This document shows, one piece after another, positions 21,500 through 34,069 of a stretch of DNA of 64,000 nt. The stretch lies in assembly GCA_023362775.1 (NCBI GenBank), contig JALMGJ010000016.1:1061001-1125000 (forward strand), read 5' to 3'. The notes under the pieces are model-generated. The model was not told the origin of the DNA. It made no database searches and was given only the letters and a program-made list of their open reading frames with translations. This DNA is from Charina bottae. Its lineage: Eukaryota; Chordata; Lepidosauria; Squamata; Charinaidae. The translations under genes and the position numbers were made by a program. Positions within the stretch are counted from its first letter, which is position 1, and each line of letters opens with the position of its first letter.

Positions 21500-22093
21500 T
21501 ACAGGTAGTCCTTGATTAGCGACCACAATTGGGACCAGAATCTCGGTCATTGAGCAAATTTGTTGTTAAGTGAGGCACCCACATGACTACTTCACTGAAT
21601 GACCATAATCCCAGTACTCCCAGTTGCAGTTGTTAAGCAATATCCAGGGTTATTAAGCAGATAGAGTGAAAGAGCTGCCTGCCAAAGGGTTTCCCCTCCC
21701 CTCTGTGCACGGAGGAGAAATCCTTGGTGGGTCTGGAAGAACAAAGCAGAAATCTTCGGGATTCAAGCTTCGTTCTTGCAGCTCCACAAAGGATTTCCGC
21801 TCCCATCTCTCCCCTCCGCTTGCAACCTTCCCTGCTGGCTTCCCCATTGACTTTCTGGGGAAGCCGGCAGACAAGATTGCAAATGGCGATCATATGATTG
21901 TGGGGCACTTGGCTACCAGTCGTAAATGCAAGGCGGTTGCCAAACACCCGAAATGTGATCATGTGACCAGTGGGATGGCACAACATTTCACAATGGCCAG
22001 AAGTGGTTTATGGGCCATAAAGTACCCTTTCTAAGGCTGTCATTACTTTGAACGGCCATTAAGCAACCGGTCATTAAGCAAGGACTACCTGTA
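21500..22093. mobile_element. pogo/Tigger-like MITE, copy 1
   Basis: Element 21502-22091 begins CAGGTAGTCCTTGATTAGCG and ends CATTAAGCAAGGACTACCTG, inverted termini flanked by TA on both sides (21500-21501, 22092-22093). CAG termini with a TA target are characteristic of the pogo branch of Tc1/mariner. No transposase frame; frames across it are palindromic by-products. Confidence 0.8.
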
Positions 22094-24621
22094 CCATTGG
22101 AATTTTAGCCCTGTACTTAGAGTATTTGTTTTATACTGATGCACACATGTGTATATACCTATATCTTTTTTCCATGATTACCTTGCAGAGATATGGGTAA
22201 TTTAGGATTTGGAAGGGGTTCCACTTGTGGGGTTATGAACTACAACTCCATTACATTTTCAGGCCAGTCCAAGAACACATATGTTTTTATCCTCATTCCA
22301 ATTTTACATAACCACCTTTGAGGAATTTTGTGAGGGTATGACACACTAAGTCATGGCTTTGTTGTGATTTGTTGACCAAGACCCAGTTGGCAAGGTTCAC
22401 ACATGCTAGTCCATAGACTATTGTCTATCAGAACACAAGGGCTAGGTTCACATGGCACACTCACCAAATCAAACCAACCCCATTATGTCTAAACACAACA
22501 TATGAACTCAACCATTGTCTGTCTCAACATTACCCAGTGGACTTCATACATGAGTCAGAATTTGGATCTTGGTCTCACCTATGAAAGTAATTCATCACTT
22601 CATGTTAATATATATTCACAAATATATACTGTACCATACTCTTCTCATCCTCATTTTTCTTCTTAAAGTTACCAACGGTTATACCTATCTCCCATCAGAA
22701 TAACTAACCATGGTATTGCATCATCTTTGCATGAGAGCCTTTTAGTACAGACATCTGAAAAGTTAATGCAGAGAAGGGTCAGTAATCCATTTAAATGACT
22801 CTATTGCCTATTCAGTGGTGCTCTTAGATGAATGGAATACAATTAACCTGGCTGCTGAAGTTAGCTCTGGAAGGCAATTTCTCATATGGCACACTTCCAC
22901 ACACCCTCATATGCTGAATCCCCTGCCTCTCTAATATCAAACAGCTTTCCATTTAAGGAATGCCCTGCCATGGCTTTGAGAAATCCCTAATTAAAATATT
23001 TAGTTCATTATTTCCTAATAAGTCATGGAAAACAAGGAATGGAAAAGAAGCTGACAAAGACCTCCCAAAATGGAAGGTAACAATGCAGAAAACAGTAGCT
23101 TAGGCTCACTGCAAAGATGCCTGAAAAAAAGTCAGGTTGTAATTTAAAATAACATCTCATTAGTTTGTTTAATTACTCTCTGCCAGTGGTAATTGATTTT
23201 AAGGATGAAAACAGAAACACACACTACTTTGGGGAAAAGTTATTTTACCTCTAGTAAATTTGAGATAAGAAAAGGTTCTATCAAAGATGTGTGTGGCTAT
23301 TATTATTTTAAGTAACAGTTTTTTATTATAGAATGGCCAAAGGTGGGAAAATATGAAAGGAACAAGAATATACTAGGCCCAGTTTAACAAAGATGTAAGG
23401 GTGGGTCCTATTAGATCACACACAAATTACAAGCAGTGTTAATCCCTACTGTCTCAGAGGGCACTAGAAATTTCCTGGCTGAGACCTTGGAAAGCCATTC
23501 CCCATCTTAACTCGTAATCCTGACTAGATGGAAGAATTGACATCATGTGTCCAGGGATTAGAGCTGTACTTGGTCCAAAGGATGCAGAATCATGAAGAAA
23601 GCAAGGGCAGAATACTGATTCAGAATATGGTAGCCTTTAATACTGTCTAGGGGGTCTGGCTATGCACATATGGTGTATCCTGCCTATTGGCACCTTTTGA
23701 AGTTTAAGATTTTGTTGGCATGTAAAGCCCCAGACACTTTGGGATTAGGCTTTCACCAATACAGGCCTGACCAAACCCTACAATCTTTGGCACATGTAAA
23801 AAGAACAAGGCTTTAATCACACAATTGTGGAGTTTTTGATCTCCCCCCCCCCAGGTGAATGGATGCCCAGGCTCCAATTCTTTGGGACACCCCCCGCCCA
23901 AATTTGGGAGGAGGTACATCCGCACTATGTTTTAAGCACTTTCACTTAGAACTTCCCTGTGTGATGGCTGAATGATTGAATGTTGTTCATATGATGAGCT
24001 GAGATTTTTAAAAATGTTTTATATAGGTTTCCTTATCGTTATTCCTTCTTTTATTGTTTTACCTGATGCTATTTTAATTCACATTAATTGTTGGTTAATG
24101 TTATTCAATGTATTATAAACTGCTGCAGACTGATAGGACAGGAGTGTGTGGGAATCAATCAATCAGTATTTAGTGCTGGAAAGGCAGACACATTTTTCCA
24201 TTGATTATAAACCTGACCAACCAAGCTTTAATAAAAACAGGCTTGTTCCTTCCTACTCCTTCTAAAACCTCATCCAGGGTCAATATCTATGCATGTTTTA
24301 ACTTCGGATACTAGAAATAAGACTAAGTAAGTTGATAAGAGTCTAACCCCTGGTGTCTTAACAAGCTCCTGGTGGCAGAAAACTTGCTTTTATGTGTCAG
24401 GTAGTAGGGAATACAAATTCTCATTTTCTCTGTGTATGAAAATATTATGTTTATCAATTTTCAGACTACAGAAGATTTTTCAGTTTGTTATGCTTTATAT
24501 GGGACTGATGTCTTTAGCGGTGGTGAGATAAGCATTCAGCGTACCAATACTTGTGTGTAGTAGATCAGCACATCTATGTTACACCTTGGGGACATTCCCC
24601 CATTCCACATACAGATGTAAT
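22094..24621. other. No gene recognised; some repeat-like and conserved-looking segments
   Basis: 22330-22570 has phrases such as GGTTCACACATG and GGTTCACATGGC that look repetitive but could not be assigned. 22960-23200 is ATTA-rich and repeat-free, a conserved non-coding candidate. A C-run lies at 23845-23854. Confidence 0.3.
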
Positions 24622-24942
24622 GTCTAGGACAGCCTTTCTCAACCTTCTGGCCATGGAGGAACCCTTGAAATATTTTTCATGCCTCGGGGAACCCCTGCAC
24701 TTTCAGGCTCAAACACAGGCCAGAAGTTACAAAATTATATTTGTTTCATGGGTAGGCCTGTATATATGCATTAACAATGTTCTTAAACGAAAAATAAAGA
24801 ATGAAACTTACCTGTTAAATGTGAAGTTGCCCAATTTTGAAATATTTTTTAAATAAATCATGATCTCCCAGGGAACCCCTAGTGACCTCTCGTGAAACCC
24901 TAGGGTTCCATGGAACTCTGGTTGAGAAACCCTGGTCTAGGA
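24622..24942. mobile_element. hAT-type MITE with perfect 8-bp duplication, copy C
   Basis: Element 24630-24934 (305 bp) begins CAGCCTTTCTCAACC and ends GGTTGAGAAACCCTG. GTCTAGGA flanks both sides (24622-24629, 24935-24942). Inner arms GGAACCC are also inverted. Charlie-like hAT termini; non-coding. Confidence 0.94.
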
Positions 24943-26002
24943 GATCAGTTATGCAAAAACAAAACAAGGTGTGAACAATTTACTTTTTTTTGTTAAAAAA
25001 AACAGCCATGCTAAAAAGAAAATCTGAGTCACAGCATAATGAAGCATTCTCTATTGCAATGTATATCCCATGACTTAAAACACTGAAAGTGTTTAAAGGT
25101 TCCTCACTAATGTGTCACACTTTCCTGGGTGAATCTGTTTATTAATAACCAAAGAAAATAATTCCACCAATCTGTTTATTAATAAGCAAAGACAATCATC
25201 TTCCCCAAAGGAAACTTTGGGATGAGGAAAATATATTACAATGAATTAAAAATGGGTAATATAGCCAAAGTAAACTGAAACTCAGGTATATTTAGGAGCC
25301 ATAAACCAGACAGAGATGCTACATTGCAATTTTGGATTTGTGATTGTAAAGCCTTTAAATGGATAGGATTGTGTTTTAACTTTCCTTACTTTGTGAATAT
25401 CTCATTGTTGCTTTTTTTTTTTAACAAAATGGAATGCATAAATGAAGATCTTCAAAACATGACAGGCAAGGTCATTCAGGAGAGGAGTGACCTTTTGGCT
25501 TTGAGGGATTCTCATAAAACTTAGACACATTCCCTAATGCAGGGAAATCCATTTTGTAGCCTACCTGTGAGCATGTTAAAGCTGCATTTGGAGAACACAT
25601 GCCAGTGTAAAGATACTCATGCTAATATTCTCATTCTACCTGAATGTTTAAAAAAAAGTAACAGGGAAAAATCCATACATATACTGAGAGGAGAAAAGCA
25701 ACAAAATAATAATTTGAAAACCCCTTTGATTTTCAGTTGAAAAACACTGAAGTAATCAAACACGCTTCACACAGAAAGGTTTCTACTCATTTTGTGTTGC
25801 TGTTTCACCTATTGACTCTGAAAATGGAGGGGAGAGCAGAGTAGTGGGCGAGAGTGAGGTAGAAAAACCTAGTTTCTGCAGACAACAAAAATGATGTTCA
25901 AATTTATCCAGTTAGGCACTTTTAAGCCCATTGAAACTGATGGGCTAAATCTCAACAAAATCTTCAGAGGATAAGCCCAACTCAAGATCTATAAGGTTGT
26001 CA
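24943..26002. other. No gene recognised
   Basis: A short local repeat (CTGTTTATTAATAA at about 25135 and 25171) is the only structure seen. Confidence 0.4.
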
Positions 26003-26312
26003 GTTTTAAATAGCCAAACCCATAAAACACAAATTTAGAAATGCAGATTTTTTTTAAAAAAATATTGAAATATTTAATTCACATTGATTTCCATGTAGAA
26101 TTATGATGGAGAAAAGAGCAGATTAATGTGAAAAAGAACAGAACAGATACATTAGTGAAGTTTTAAATAGCCATACCCATAAAACACAAATTTAGAAACG
26201 TAGAATTTTTAAGAAAAATATTGATATATTTAATTCACATTGATTTTCATGTGGAATTATGATGGAGAAAAGAGCAGATTAATGTGAAAAAGAACAGAAC
26301 AGGTACATTAGC
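26003..26312. repeat. Tandem duplication, 157-bp unit
   Basis: 26003-26159 and 26160 to about 26312 are adjacent copies beginning GTTTTAAATAGCC and ending near ACATTAG, with roughly 10 percent differences. It shows no transposon features, so it looks like an ordinary segmental tandem duplication. Confidence 0.92.
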
Positions 26313-26820
26313 GCCACAGATTAGGAACAGAAAAAGATGTGTTTTGCCACTGAATCCTACTTCCAGTTCTTTTTCGCATTAGACAAGATGAATTGCACTC
26401 ATGTATGGTTAATGTGAAAAAAGAGCAATCAGATACTGAAGAGAATAACTACATAGAAGCATCATTTTCATGCAAACTGGTCAGTCCAGAAGCAAACAGA
26501 AAATCCATCCGTACATTGGATAACAGATTGCATCATACACAAGTCACACTGAGTAGAAAAACACTAAAATTAGTAGTATAACTTTCATAAGAAAGCATTA
26601 TTGAAACTGTTGCTCATAGGAAAAATAAGATAAGTTTTGTTAAGGAAATAGCAGGGTGTTAGGAAAGCCTGACTTAACTTTACAGCCATGAGCCTGTACT
26701 GTGTTTACATTATGGAGAGAGAGTGAATCACAGAAGTCCAAAACTGCAAAGGTCAGAGTCAGAAGAGAAAGAGAATTGAACCAAGAGGGGGAGGAAGTGA
26801 TGAAAGCCAGGAGAATATCA
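26313..26820. other. No gene recognised
   Basis: Single-copy-looking sequence; nothing recognised on either strand. Confidence 0.4.
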
Positions 26821-27066
26821 GTCTAACCCAGGGTTTCCCAAACTCTGAGATGTTCCTCCCTTGGGGAGGTGCAGACAGAGTCCAGGGGATGTTGAAGAAC
26901 CTTTTAGTTGTACATTGTTCCAATAAATCTACCTTTCTCAAAGTGTCACTGTATTGTTTTCATTGTTCATTTGTGTTCATTTTGGTGTTTGGATTCTTAG
27001 GGGAGACATTAAAATTACACTAAAGGGAGATATGATGGCAACATTTTAGGAACCCCTGGTCTAACC
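26821..27066. mobile_element. hAT-type MITE with perfect 8-bp duplication, copy D
   Basis: Element 26829-27058 (230 bp) begins CAGGGTTTCCCAAAC and ends AGGAACCCCTG, flanked by GTCTAACC at 26821-26828 and 27059-27066. Its termini are imperfectly inverted and its interior unrelated to copies A-C, so it is a different hAT family. Confidence 0.88.
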
Positions 27067-28859
27067 GATAGGAAATATGTTACATAAGGACAAGCAAGCA
27101 TGCATCTTAGACAAAGAAAGGAGATTCAAGTGAAGAGTCCCTCTGCTGTCTCTTCATCTATTGCACTTAGTGGCCAGTAGGTTTATAGGTGGGTTTATTG
27201 GTGCAAAGTTTAAATCCAACACTTGCTCCTTGTACAACATGAACATCAAAAACTTAGAATTTTTAATGTTAAGTTAAGGCAGGAATATGCCACGATAGCA
27301 CCTCCAGAGCCCTGAAAAAGTTGCCACCATTTTTTTATATAACAGGAAAAAAATTAAATGTGTGGAAAGAAATCATAATAACTGTATTTAATTCAGTTTA
27401 ATTTGCATGAAACTGACATGTCAATCACTTGAAAATTAATTTAGTGCTTCTACTGGGCTCCCATGTATTTGCCTGACCCCACCCTCTTTCTTGATGCTGC
27501 CTATGATATGACATTCAAAGTCCAAGTGTGGCCTGTGGACTGATAAGCGCTGCACACTTCTGATTTACAACAAGGACATAATGGTCATACCATAATGATA
27601 GTCCAACTATTTTTCATTTATGTCTATAACAAAAACTGTGCATAAGCATATACACATTGGAAAAGCTAGCAAATTACTTAATACTTTTAAAAATAAGAGC
27701 ATATGCTATTTTTATACATTTTGTAGTAGTACTCTAGGAAACTTGACGAATGAATACATGAGAAATCAATACAGGTATAGATATAGTCCCTGCATCTCAA
27801 GGAGACTCTGGTCTACTGCTGGTGATTTTCAGTGTAGTTCTGCAGTTAGAATAAAGCAGCGGTTACTCATGCCTAATACAGGGGACCATGTTGATCCCTT
27901 GGCAGATCTACAAGAAACTTGCCTGAAAGTGTCACTAAGCCACACTTGCCAAGATGGCTTTGTCAGTTCCTATGATCAGGAGAAGACATTTAAGAAGATG
28001 GAATATTATTTAGCTTAAAGATGCTTTGATCCATACAAAGTATCCAATACCTGAGTCAGTAAAAAATGCCTGATTTCAAAATATTCTTCTGGCCATATTT
28101 TGCTGAATAGGCTCATCCTAGCCCTGGATGGGATGGGATGCTTGAATTTTTCTCCCCTGAAGGCTAGTTCAACTTAGCAGGTTTGGGTGCCTGACTGGCT
28201 TTTTCAAAACTGACGAAGTTCTGGTGAATATTTTCTTCTAGTGCAAATGGTGCCAGGGTGAAGCTGCCAATGATTGTTCAGAAGTTTAGGAGAAAGAGGT
28301 AGAGATGAAAACTCAGGCAGCACAGTGGCAAGTAATGATTTTCTCTTACACTTTCCAATGTTTCTGGGATTCACACAGCAATTTTGGGACTCCTGAAGGC
28401 AGCATATTTGAGATCTTCAGGTAGCCTTCCATTTACCCCCAACTCTGTTTAGCTTTGAGAAATCAGCTACCTTCTGACTGTTTGAAACAGAGTTGATGGG
28501 AGGCAAAGTTAAATTCTACACTGGTACAGCTCTGGCCTCATTGACTTTCCTTTCCAACACACAGGTGACGGACAGGTGGAATCAGAGGGCAATTGGATGT
28601 TGGAGTGGAACTAGAAGATACAGTACTCCTCCATCTCCTTCCAGTTTAGTCATGGAGAATGAATACAATACGTTCTGGTTTTTACTGTATTCTAGATAAA
28701 TACTGTATATAAATATTCCTAAGGGCCTTATGGTTGAAAATGAGTAGAACTGATTATGTGCATGCATGCACAGAAATTGTCAGGATTATTGTCTTGCAGT
28801 AATAATGAATTTTAAGTAGTCCTCAGGTGAGAGCAAGGAATGTTCACATGTAACTCTAA
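27067..28859. other. No gene recognised
   Basis: Includes a 132-codon frame at 27620-28018, but it has no domain, biased codon use or splice context that argues for a gene. Confidence 0.4.
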
Positions 28860-28966
28860 ATCACACACATACATGTGCATGTGTGCCCACGTGTGCACAC
28901 ACACACACATATACAAACACACATGCACACACATACACACACATAGACACACACACACACACACAA
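28860..28966. repeat. (CA)n-rich imperfect microsatellite
   Basis: Interrupted CA/CATA/CATG dinucleotide repeat, about 105 bp. Cys/Val-rich frames on the minus strand are translations of it. Confidence 0.95.
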
Positions 28967-30646
28967 ATACTGGCTTAAATTTCCTTAGTACCTTGGAAAT
29001 CACACAGAAATGTAAATGTGTCTGAAGTGCTGAAGGTGGATTTGTAATTTCCAAGCAGTTGCTGTTGGGAGGATAATCTCCATATATTTCTTGTGCAGAG
29101 AAACTAATGTAATTACTGCCTTGTGGCTTTTAGGGCCTGTGGGACACCTTTATGACCAATCAAGGTACCTCCTCATTTCAGAGTAAATGAGCCAAAACAA
29201 TGAAATACTTGTTTAGTTTCCTACCATCCTATGTCCAGTGTTACACTCATTCCTCTAGCATGCCTTATGAAGTGCCAAATTAATTGAAACCTACATTTGG
29301 CTAGTAATGTCAAAGTGATCTTTACCTGAAAAGCTGATTGAATCTATCCTAATGGCTGACTATTACATCTTCATACAGGTCCTTATCACAATGAATGATG
29401 TGGAAAAAAAATTAAAAAAACAATAAAGGAAGTTGCTTACAAGTGGATTCTTCCATATGATATCCTGCAGGGTAGATCAGCAAAAATATGTGCAGTCATC
29501 TTTTTTTCCCCCTTAGTCTGGCCTCATCTGTTTGCCTGTAATTGAAAGACCAGAGTTCAATTATCTTCCTGTTCCCTAGAAAGGTAGAAAATTGAGGTGT
29601 GCAAGGTTGTGGCAGTGTTTTTACCCTTAAGAACTTTTTGATCATGTCCATTTGCAGGCATTTTATAAGATAAACAAGCTCCTGAGGGGGATTAACACCA
29701 CAGAAATAAGTAGTCCAAATCCAAACAGGTCTTAATTCAGTGGTGTGTGTATGTATTTGTATGTGTGTGTATCTATCTGTCTATATATCGACAGTGGAAA
29801 GTACTTTTTCTATTTAATGTCATTTCAAGTTTGATATAAGATTAACTATAATGATACTAGCAAATGAAGTAAAGGCAAGAAAAAAATAGTGATACAGCAC
29901 ATAATGGGAAAGAAAAATGACTTACACTGGATCCAGATTTGGCCATATTACTATCTCTCTGTTGAAATCAATGAGATCAGGGTTAGTCATCACTGATATA
30001 AGCCTAGTTCACTGGGTCTACTCAAGTACTCAAGTACTTGATTTAATCTGGGTACATTCCATTGTGTTTTCAGCTGAAGGTGCTTTAATGGAAAGTATAA
30101 AGCAATTCAAGAATGTTAACACAAATGCATTGTTTCTCCTTTGGCAAAACAACAGGTTTTCCAAAAACTAATTTGTTTCAAGAAAACTTGAGCAAGCACT
30201 GCAGATTCCACAGATCAGGTTTAGCCCTTGTGAAAATGAGGTTAAAAGGAAAGAACAGAGACTGCTGTTGCCTTCAAGGCTGGATCTCTTAATTGCTCAG
30301 GCCAGCAAGTAGTAATACTGGGACTGACTCACAAGCTTCTGTATAGATCAGGTGTCACCGTCTAACTTCATACATTAAGGATTCAGGATCTGAGGCTCTG
30401 GAGCCCCAAGCAGCCTTCAAAATGGGTGTTTGTAGCCCCCAAATTTTCTTCTTAAAGATCACCACCATGGTAACAAAAGAAAAAGCATTAATATATTCAA
30501 AGTTACCAGATTAATTGTATTTAATTATTTTAAGTTAATGTTAATTAAGCTTAAGTTTAAATTTTTTCTGGCTCTTCTACTTATGAGAAATACGGCCTCT
30601 AACAGCCACTCAAAGGCAAGGTGTGGCTTCTGATAAAACAAACAAA
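28967..30646. other. No gene recognised
   Basis: A TGTGTATG/ATCTATCTGT microsatellite lies at about 29742-29787. The rest shows no recognisable feature. Confidence 0.4.
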
Positions 30647-30659
30647 CCATTTTGAACCT

Positions 30660-31022
30660 GTGGAGTCCTCTCTGAGCCTTGTTGTTTTCTTGCCGACGTT
30701 TCATTGCCAGACTAGGCAACATCTTCAGTGCGAAAAGGGAGTGGGAGAGCTGCTTGGTTGATTGACTGAGTTAATATTTCTTTGAGTAGGGTATATTGTG
30801 TTGCTTGATTGTTCCTCTGGTGCTAATCTTGATGTTAATCTTTGCATATCTGGGTATTGATTGCTGGCAAGGAGGTGCTTGGTTTAAGATGCTCACAGTT
30901 TCCCAGTTGAAAGTATGGTTGAGTCTGTCCATGTGTTGCGAGATTAAGGAGTTTTCACTGTGTCTTCTGACTGCTAGTTGGTGTTAGGGGTTGCGCTCTG
31001 CTAGTCTTCTGCTGGTCTGTCC
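30660..31022 (-). pseudogene. Penelope-like element 3' part, minus arm
   Basis: Read on the minus strand from 31022: one frame gives S-E-N-S-L-I-S-Q-H-M and H-T-F-N-W-E-T-V-S-I-L-N-Q-A, the end of a GIY-YIG endonuclease domain of the Penelope type. After this it skips the segment that in the plus arm encodes S-A-I-N-R-H-I, and rejoins at I-P-R-Y-A-K. It therefore holds sequence upstream of the plus arm's start but has its own internal deletion of about 140 bp. Confidence 0.7.
30692..30730 (-). ncRNA. Hammerhead-ribozyme-like fold, minus arm
   Basis: On the minus strand: CTGAAGA (30728-30722), a U, stem GTTGCC/GGCAAT, GAAAC (30702-30698), GTC. Stem I is reduced (GCA against GGC, first pair mismatched). 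Same layout as the plus arm. Confidence 0.45.
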
Positions 31023-31506
31023 TACATGAGCATCCTAGACCAAGCCAAATCCAAAAACACTAGGGAATTCCTAGAAACTTGGCACTCAGACAAGTCAGCC
31101 ATCAACAGGCACATAGAGATAAACAACATTTATATACCATTCATAAGAGACAATAGAAAAGCCAAAAGACCAGAACACCTACTCACCAGCAATCAATACC
31201 CAGATATGCAAAGATTAAAACCAGGATTAACAGCAGATGAACAAGCAACAGTACATTATACCATAATCAAGGAACTATTAACTCAGTCAATCAACCAAGC
31301 AGCAAACATCAGCCCAATCAAGGAACTCCCAAGAAGAGAACAACACCCCCACCAACACTAGCAGGGCAAGCCACTGTATATAAACAGAGAGCAAACACCA
31401 CTCCCTTTTCGCACTGAAGATGTTGCCTAGTTTGGCAATGAAATGTCTGCAAGAAAACAACAAGGCTCAGAGAGCACCAAAGACCCTGAGCTACAAATAT
31501 TCTCTT
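31023..31506 (+). pseudogene. Penelope-like element 3' part, plus arm
   Basis: The frame 31026-31361 starts S-I-L-D-Q-A and includes [16 protein letters not shown], the characteristic tail of Penelope-like polyproteins after the GIY-YIG domain. The rest is low in conservation. The catalytic endonuclease part and the reverse transcriptase are missing by 5' truncation. The 3' untranslated part contains the hammerhead-like fold at 31411-31450. Confidence 0.75.
31411..31450 (+). ncRNA. Hammerhead-ribozyme-like fold, plus arm
   Basis: GCA (31411-31413), core CTGAAGA (31414-31420), one extra T, stem II GTTGCC/GGCAAT, GAAA (31440-31443), T, GTC (31445-31447), TGC (31448-31450). GCA pairs with TGC as stem I directly next to the core, as in a hammerhead. 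The extra base before stem II is a departure from the canonical core. Hammerhead motifs are known in Penelope-like elements of other animals. Confidence 0.5.
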
Positions 31507-31596
31507 CCATTTTGAACCTCTACACACTTCTAGTTAAGTGCAAAATGGAGTCGTTCAGGTCCTAAACGGCCTGGAAACTAGCCAGTCCAATTTGCA

Positions 31597-31599
<3 letters not shown>

Positions 31600-31652
<53 letters not shown>
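31600..31652. repeat. (CT)n microsatellite
   Basis: About 26 perfect CT units. Confidence 0.97.
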
Positions 31653-31656
<4 letters not shown>

Positions 31657-31684
31657 TACATATTCATGCACACGCACACACAGA

Positions 31685-31735
31685 GCATCCATCCATCCAT
31701 CCATCCATCCATCCATCCATCCATCCATCCATCCA
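31685..31735. repeat. (CATC)n microsatellite
   Basis: About 13 tetranucleotide units, 33 bp after the CT array. Confidence 0.97.
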
Positions 31736-31739
31736 AAAG

Positions 31740-34069
31740 CTTAATGGTGGTGCAAAGAATAAACCCAAATCTGACAACTCTCAAGTTGAAGACCTGCCCT
31801 GAGTTGAGATCTGAAATTAGAACTGGCACAGTTCAAGTCATGTTGATGACTAGTTTTGCTTCCTCATTTGGACATATTCATTTAAACATCTGAAGAAGAT
31901 TTTTGCAAAGTTCTTGAATCCACCAATAGACAATGTCACACATAGTACTGTATGAATAAGATCTACTGTCAGGTGTCCAATATAAAGACATAACTTACAT
32001 GGGAGGAATTTATGAGTATGATGCTATTGATTCACTCAATGAAAAACTGAAAAAAAATTAGTATATAACTGAGTTTTGATTATGGCAATCCACCTGCAGA
32101 AAAAAAGTAAGAATTTTGGTAAGATTAGCAAATTTTATCTGGCAGATTTCACCCTTCTCCAGGGACAACTTTCAAGCATCTTTCTTTCTTCTAATTCACA
32201 AGTCCAGATTTTTGTTTTTTGTTTTGTTTTTTTATCTTCCTTGATGTCCATTTCTACCCTGAAACATGTTGCCATCTTAGTCAGCTTTTTTTTCCGCCCA
32301 GCACAGTTTAGTAATGACTAACTTAATGATTTCAGTGCTATTTTTGTCAAGTACTCTGGAGTTTTCTATTGCTGCTAATTAGAGTTCAAATTAATCTCAT
32401 TAAAGGGTGCTTGTAACTTTCTTTTTCCACATTGATAGAGGGCCAAGAATTCATTACCTGGAGAAAATAAATAAACCCTGCAATTCACACAGCCTAATGA
32501 GATATCTGGAGTAAATAAGAACCACTTAAGACTGATTGACACCAACTATCCTGGGATCTAAAGACTATTGGCCTTAAAAATATTTTGCTCCTGAAGCAAA
32601 AGGTCAAACTTGGAGCTCATTTCTAATGCAGGTTGGAGGCAGGGAAACGATGCCCATCTATACTTTGTTCTTGACAAGATTCAAGTCACAGTATGCAGGA
32701 CATGGAACTCCTCCATCCTGAACATATACACACAATTCATTACTTTTCCATAGGCCTTGCAATTTCCTTCCTACACATATCCCTTCCTTTTCTCATGTAA
32801 ATTCCAGCTCTTTGGAATCCAGTCCAAAGGAATGGCAGTCCCAAGACATTTTGAAATTTGGGATAACATAACCTTCCCTATTCACAAGCACAAATATCTA
32901 ATTTCTTGTACAAAAACTGGCTGGCTGAGTTGAAGAATCTTACTTCAATTTGGTTGATGAAGTAGCTCACCTCTCACAACTGGGGCAGCTGATCAGTCTA
33001 GGAAATGGAGGGCATAGGCATTCACAGCAAACTAAGTTTGCATCAAAATGACAACACACACAGTGATGTCATGACCCAAACGCCACTCTGTCATACTTGC
33101 ACCCTGACATCTGATGCCATGTACATAAGTCAAGGTTTTCACAACATGATATCACCGTTTTGTCACTTAGTTTGATGTCACATCATGATGTCACATTTTA
33201 TCACTTAGTTTCCTTGTCCCTCACCCACCCAAGCTCATTTATAATGCAGGGCAGGCAACTATGTTCTTCAACAACTTTCTGTCTCTTCCTACCATTAGTG
33301 TCTGTTTCTCAAAGCAGCTACCTTATTCTGGTGAATTGTAGAACCAACCTCAGATAACCAACCTGTACTTTTTAAACAGATATATTTTAAGCACATACTA
33401 CTGAGTGAAATGAATGATCAGGACACAATATCAGTCTTTTGGCATAGAAATGTGCTGCTTGAACTAGTGGCTTAATCATGAGGATACTGTTCCTGGATCT
33501 ACAGTAAGTTAGCCCTCACAATCAGCTTATTTATAACAAAATCCTACTTGATGTGGGTTGCAACATCCAAAGGATACTGTTTCAAGTTTGCTTGGCAATG
33601 TCATTAAATACATGGAAAAGGGGATAGAGAGAATCCTTTGTTTTCTAAAATAAATGCATTGCTGCTAAATGTAACTTGGCAAATATACAATTTAGTTGTA
33701 TATTTCAGTGGTGGGTTTTTGTTTTAAGAAGATTCTTATGATTCTTTGCCCTTATTTCTGCAAAGAATCATCTGCTTTATGGGATTATATTAACATTCAT
33801 TATGGAATATTCTCTCTAGAATATGTATATCTGAATCTCATTACTAGTTTTCTTGGAAATTGCTTTCTGAATATGCACAGTATAACTGCTAGGTATTATT
33901 TTTGCTTTCTTCTGGCACATATAAACCTAATAGGAAATTTAGTTTTCAGTCCATTTTCTTAAAAACTGTTCTTCCAACATAATCTTCTATGAGCATCTTG
34001 CAGCAGCTCTATTGTCCTGAATGGAAATGGCACAAATGATGTGAGTGCTCCCCATTCATTTCAACTGAG
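31740..34069. other. No gene recognised; candidate conserved block 32350-32520
   Basis: 32350-32520 is ATTA-rich and repeat-free (CTAATTAGAG, TTAATCTCATTAAAG). 33060-33210 repeats GATGTCAC and ATCACTTAGTTT several times locally. No coding motif. Confidence 0.35.

Larger units (their letters stand above)
30647..31519. mobile_element. Penelope-like element: head-to-head inverted double copy
   Basis: A minus-strand copy (30660 to about 31022) and a plus-strand copy (about 31023-31506) meet head to head. The whole unit is flanked by the perfect 13-bp repeat CCATTTTGAACCT (30647-30659, 31507-31519), so it was inserted as one piece. Both arms carry the same 3' region (ending near AACAAGGCTCAGAGAG on the sense strand) and a hammerhead-like fold. 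Inverted partial copies are a known habit of Penelope-like elements. The reverse transcriptase is absent from both arms. Confidence 0.82.

Noticed and set aside
27620..28018. 132-codon frame outside any repeat
   Set aside because: No domain, no biased codon use and no splice or promoter context; compatible with chance in 64 kb.
31026..31361. Host gene coding for a 111-residue protein
   Set aside because: The N-R-H-I segment and context identify it as the tail of a Penelope-like polyprotein within a duplicated, inverted insertion.
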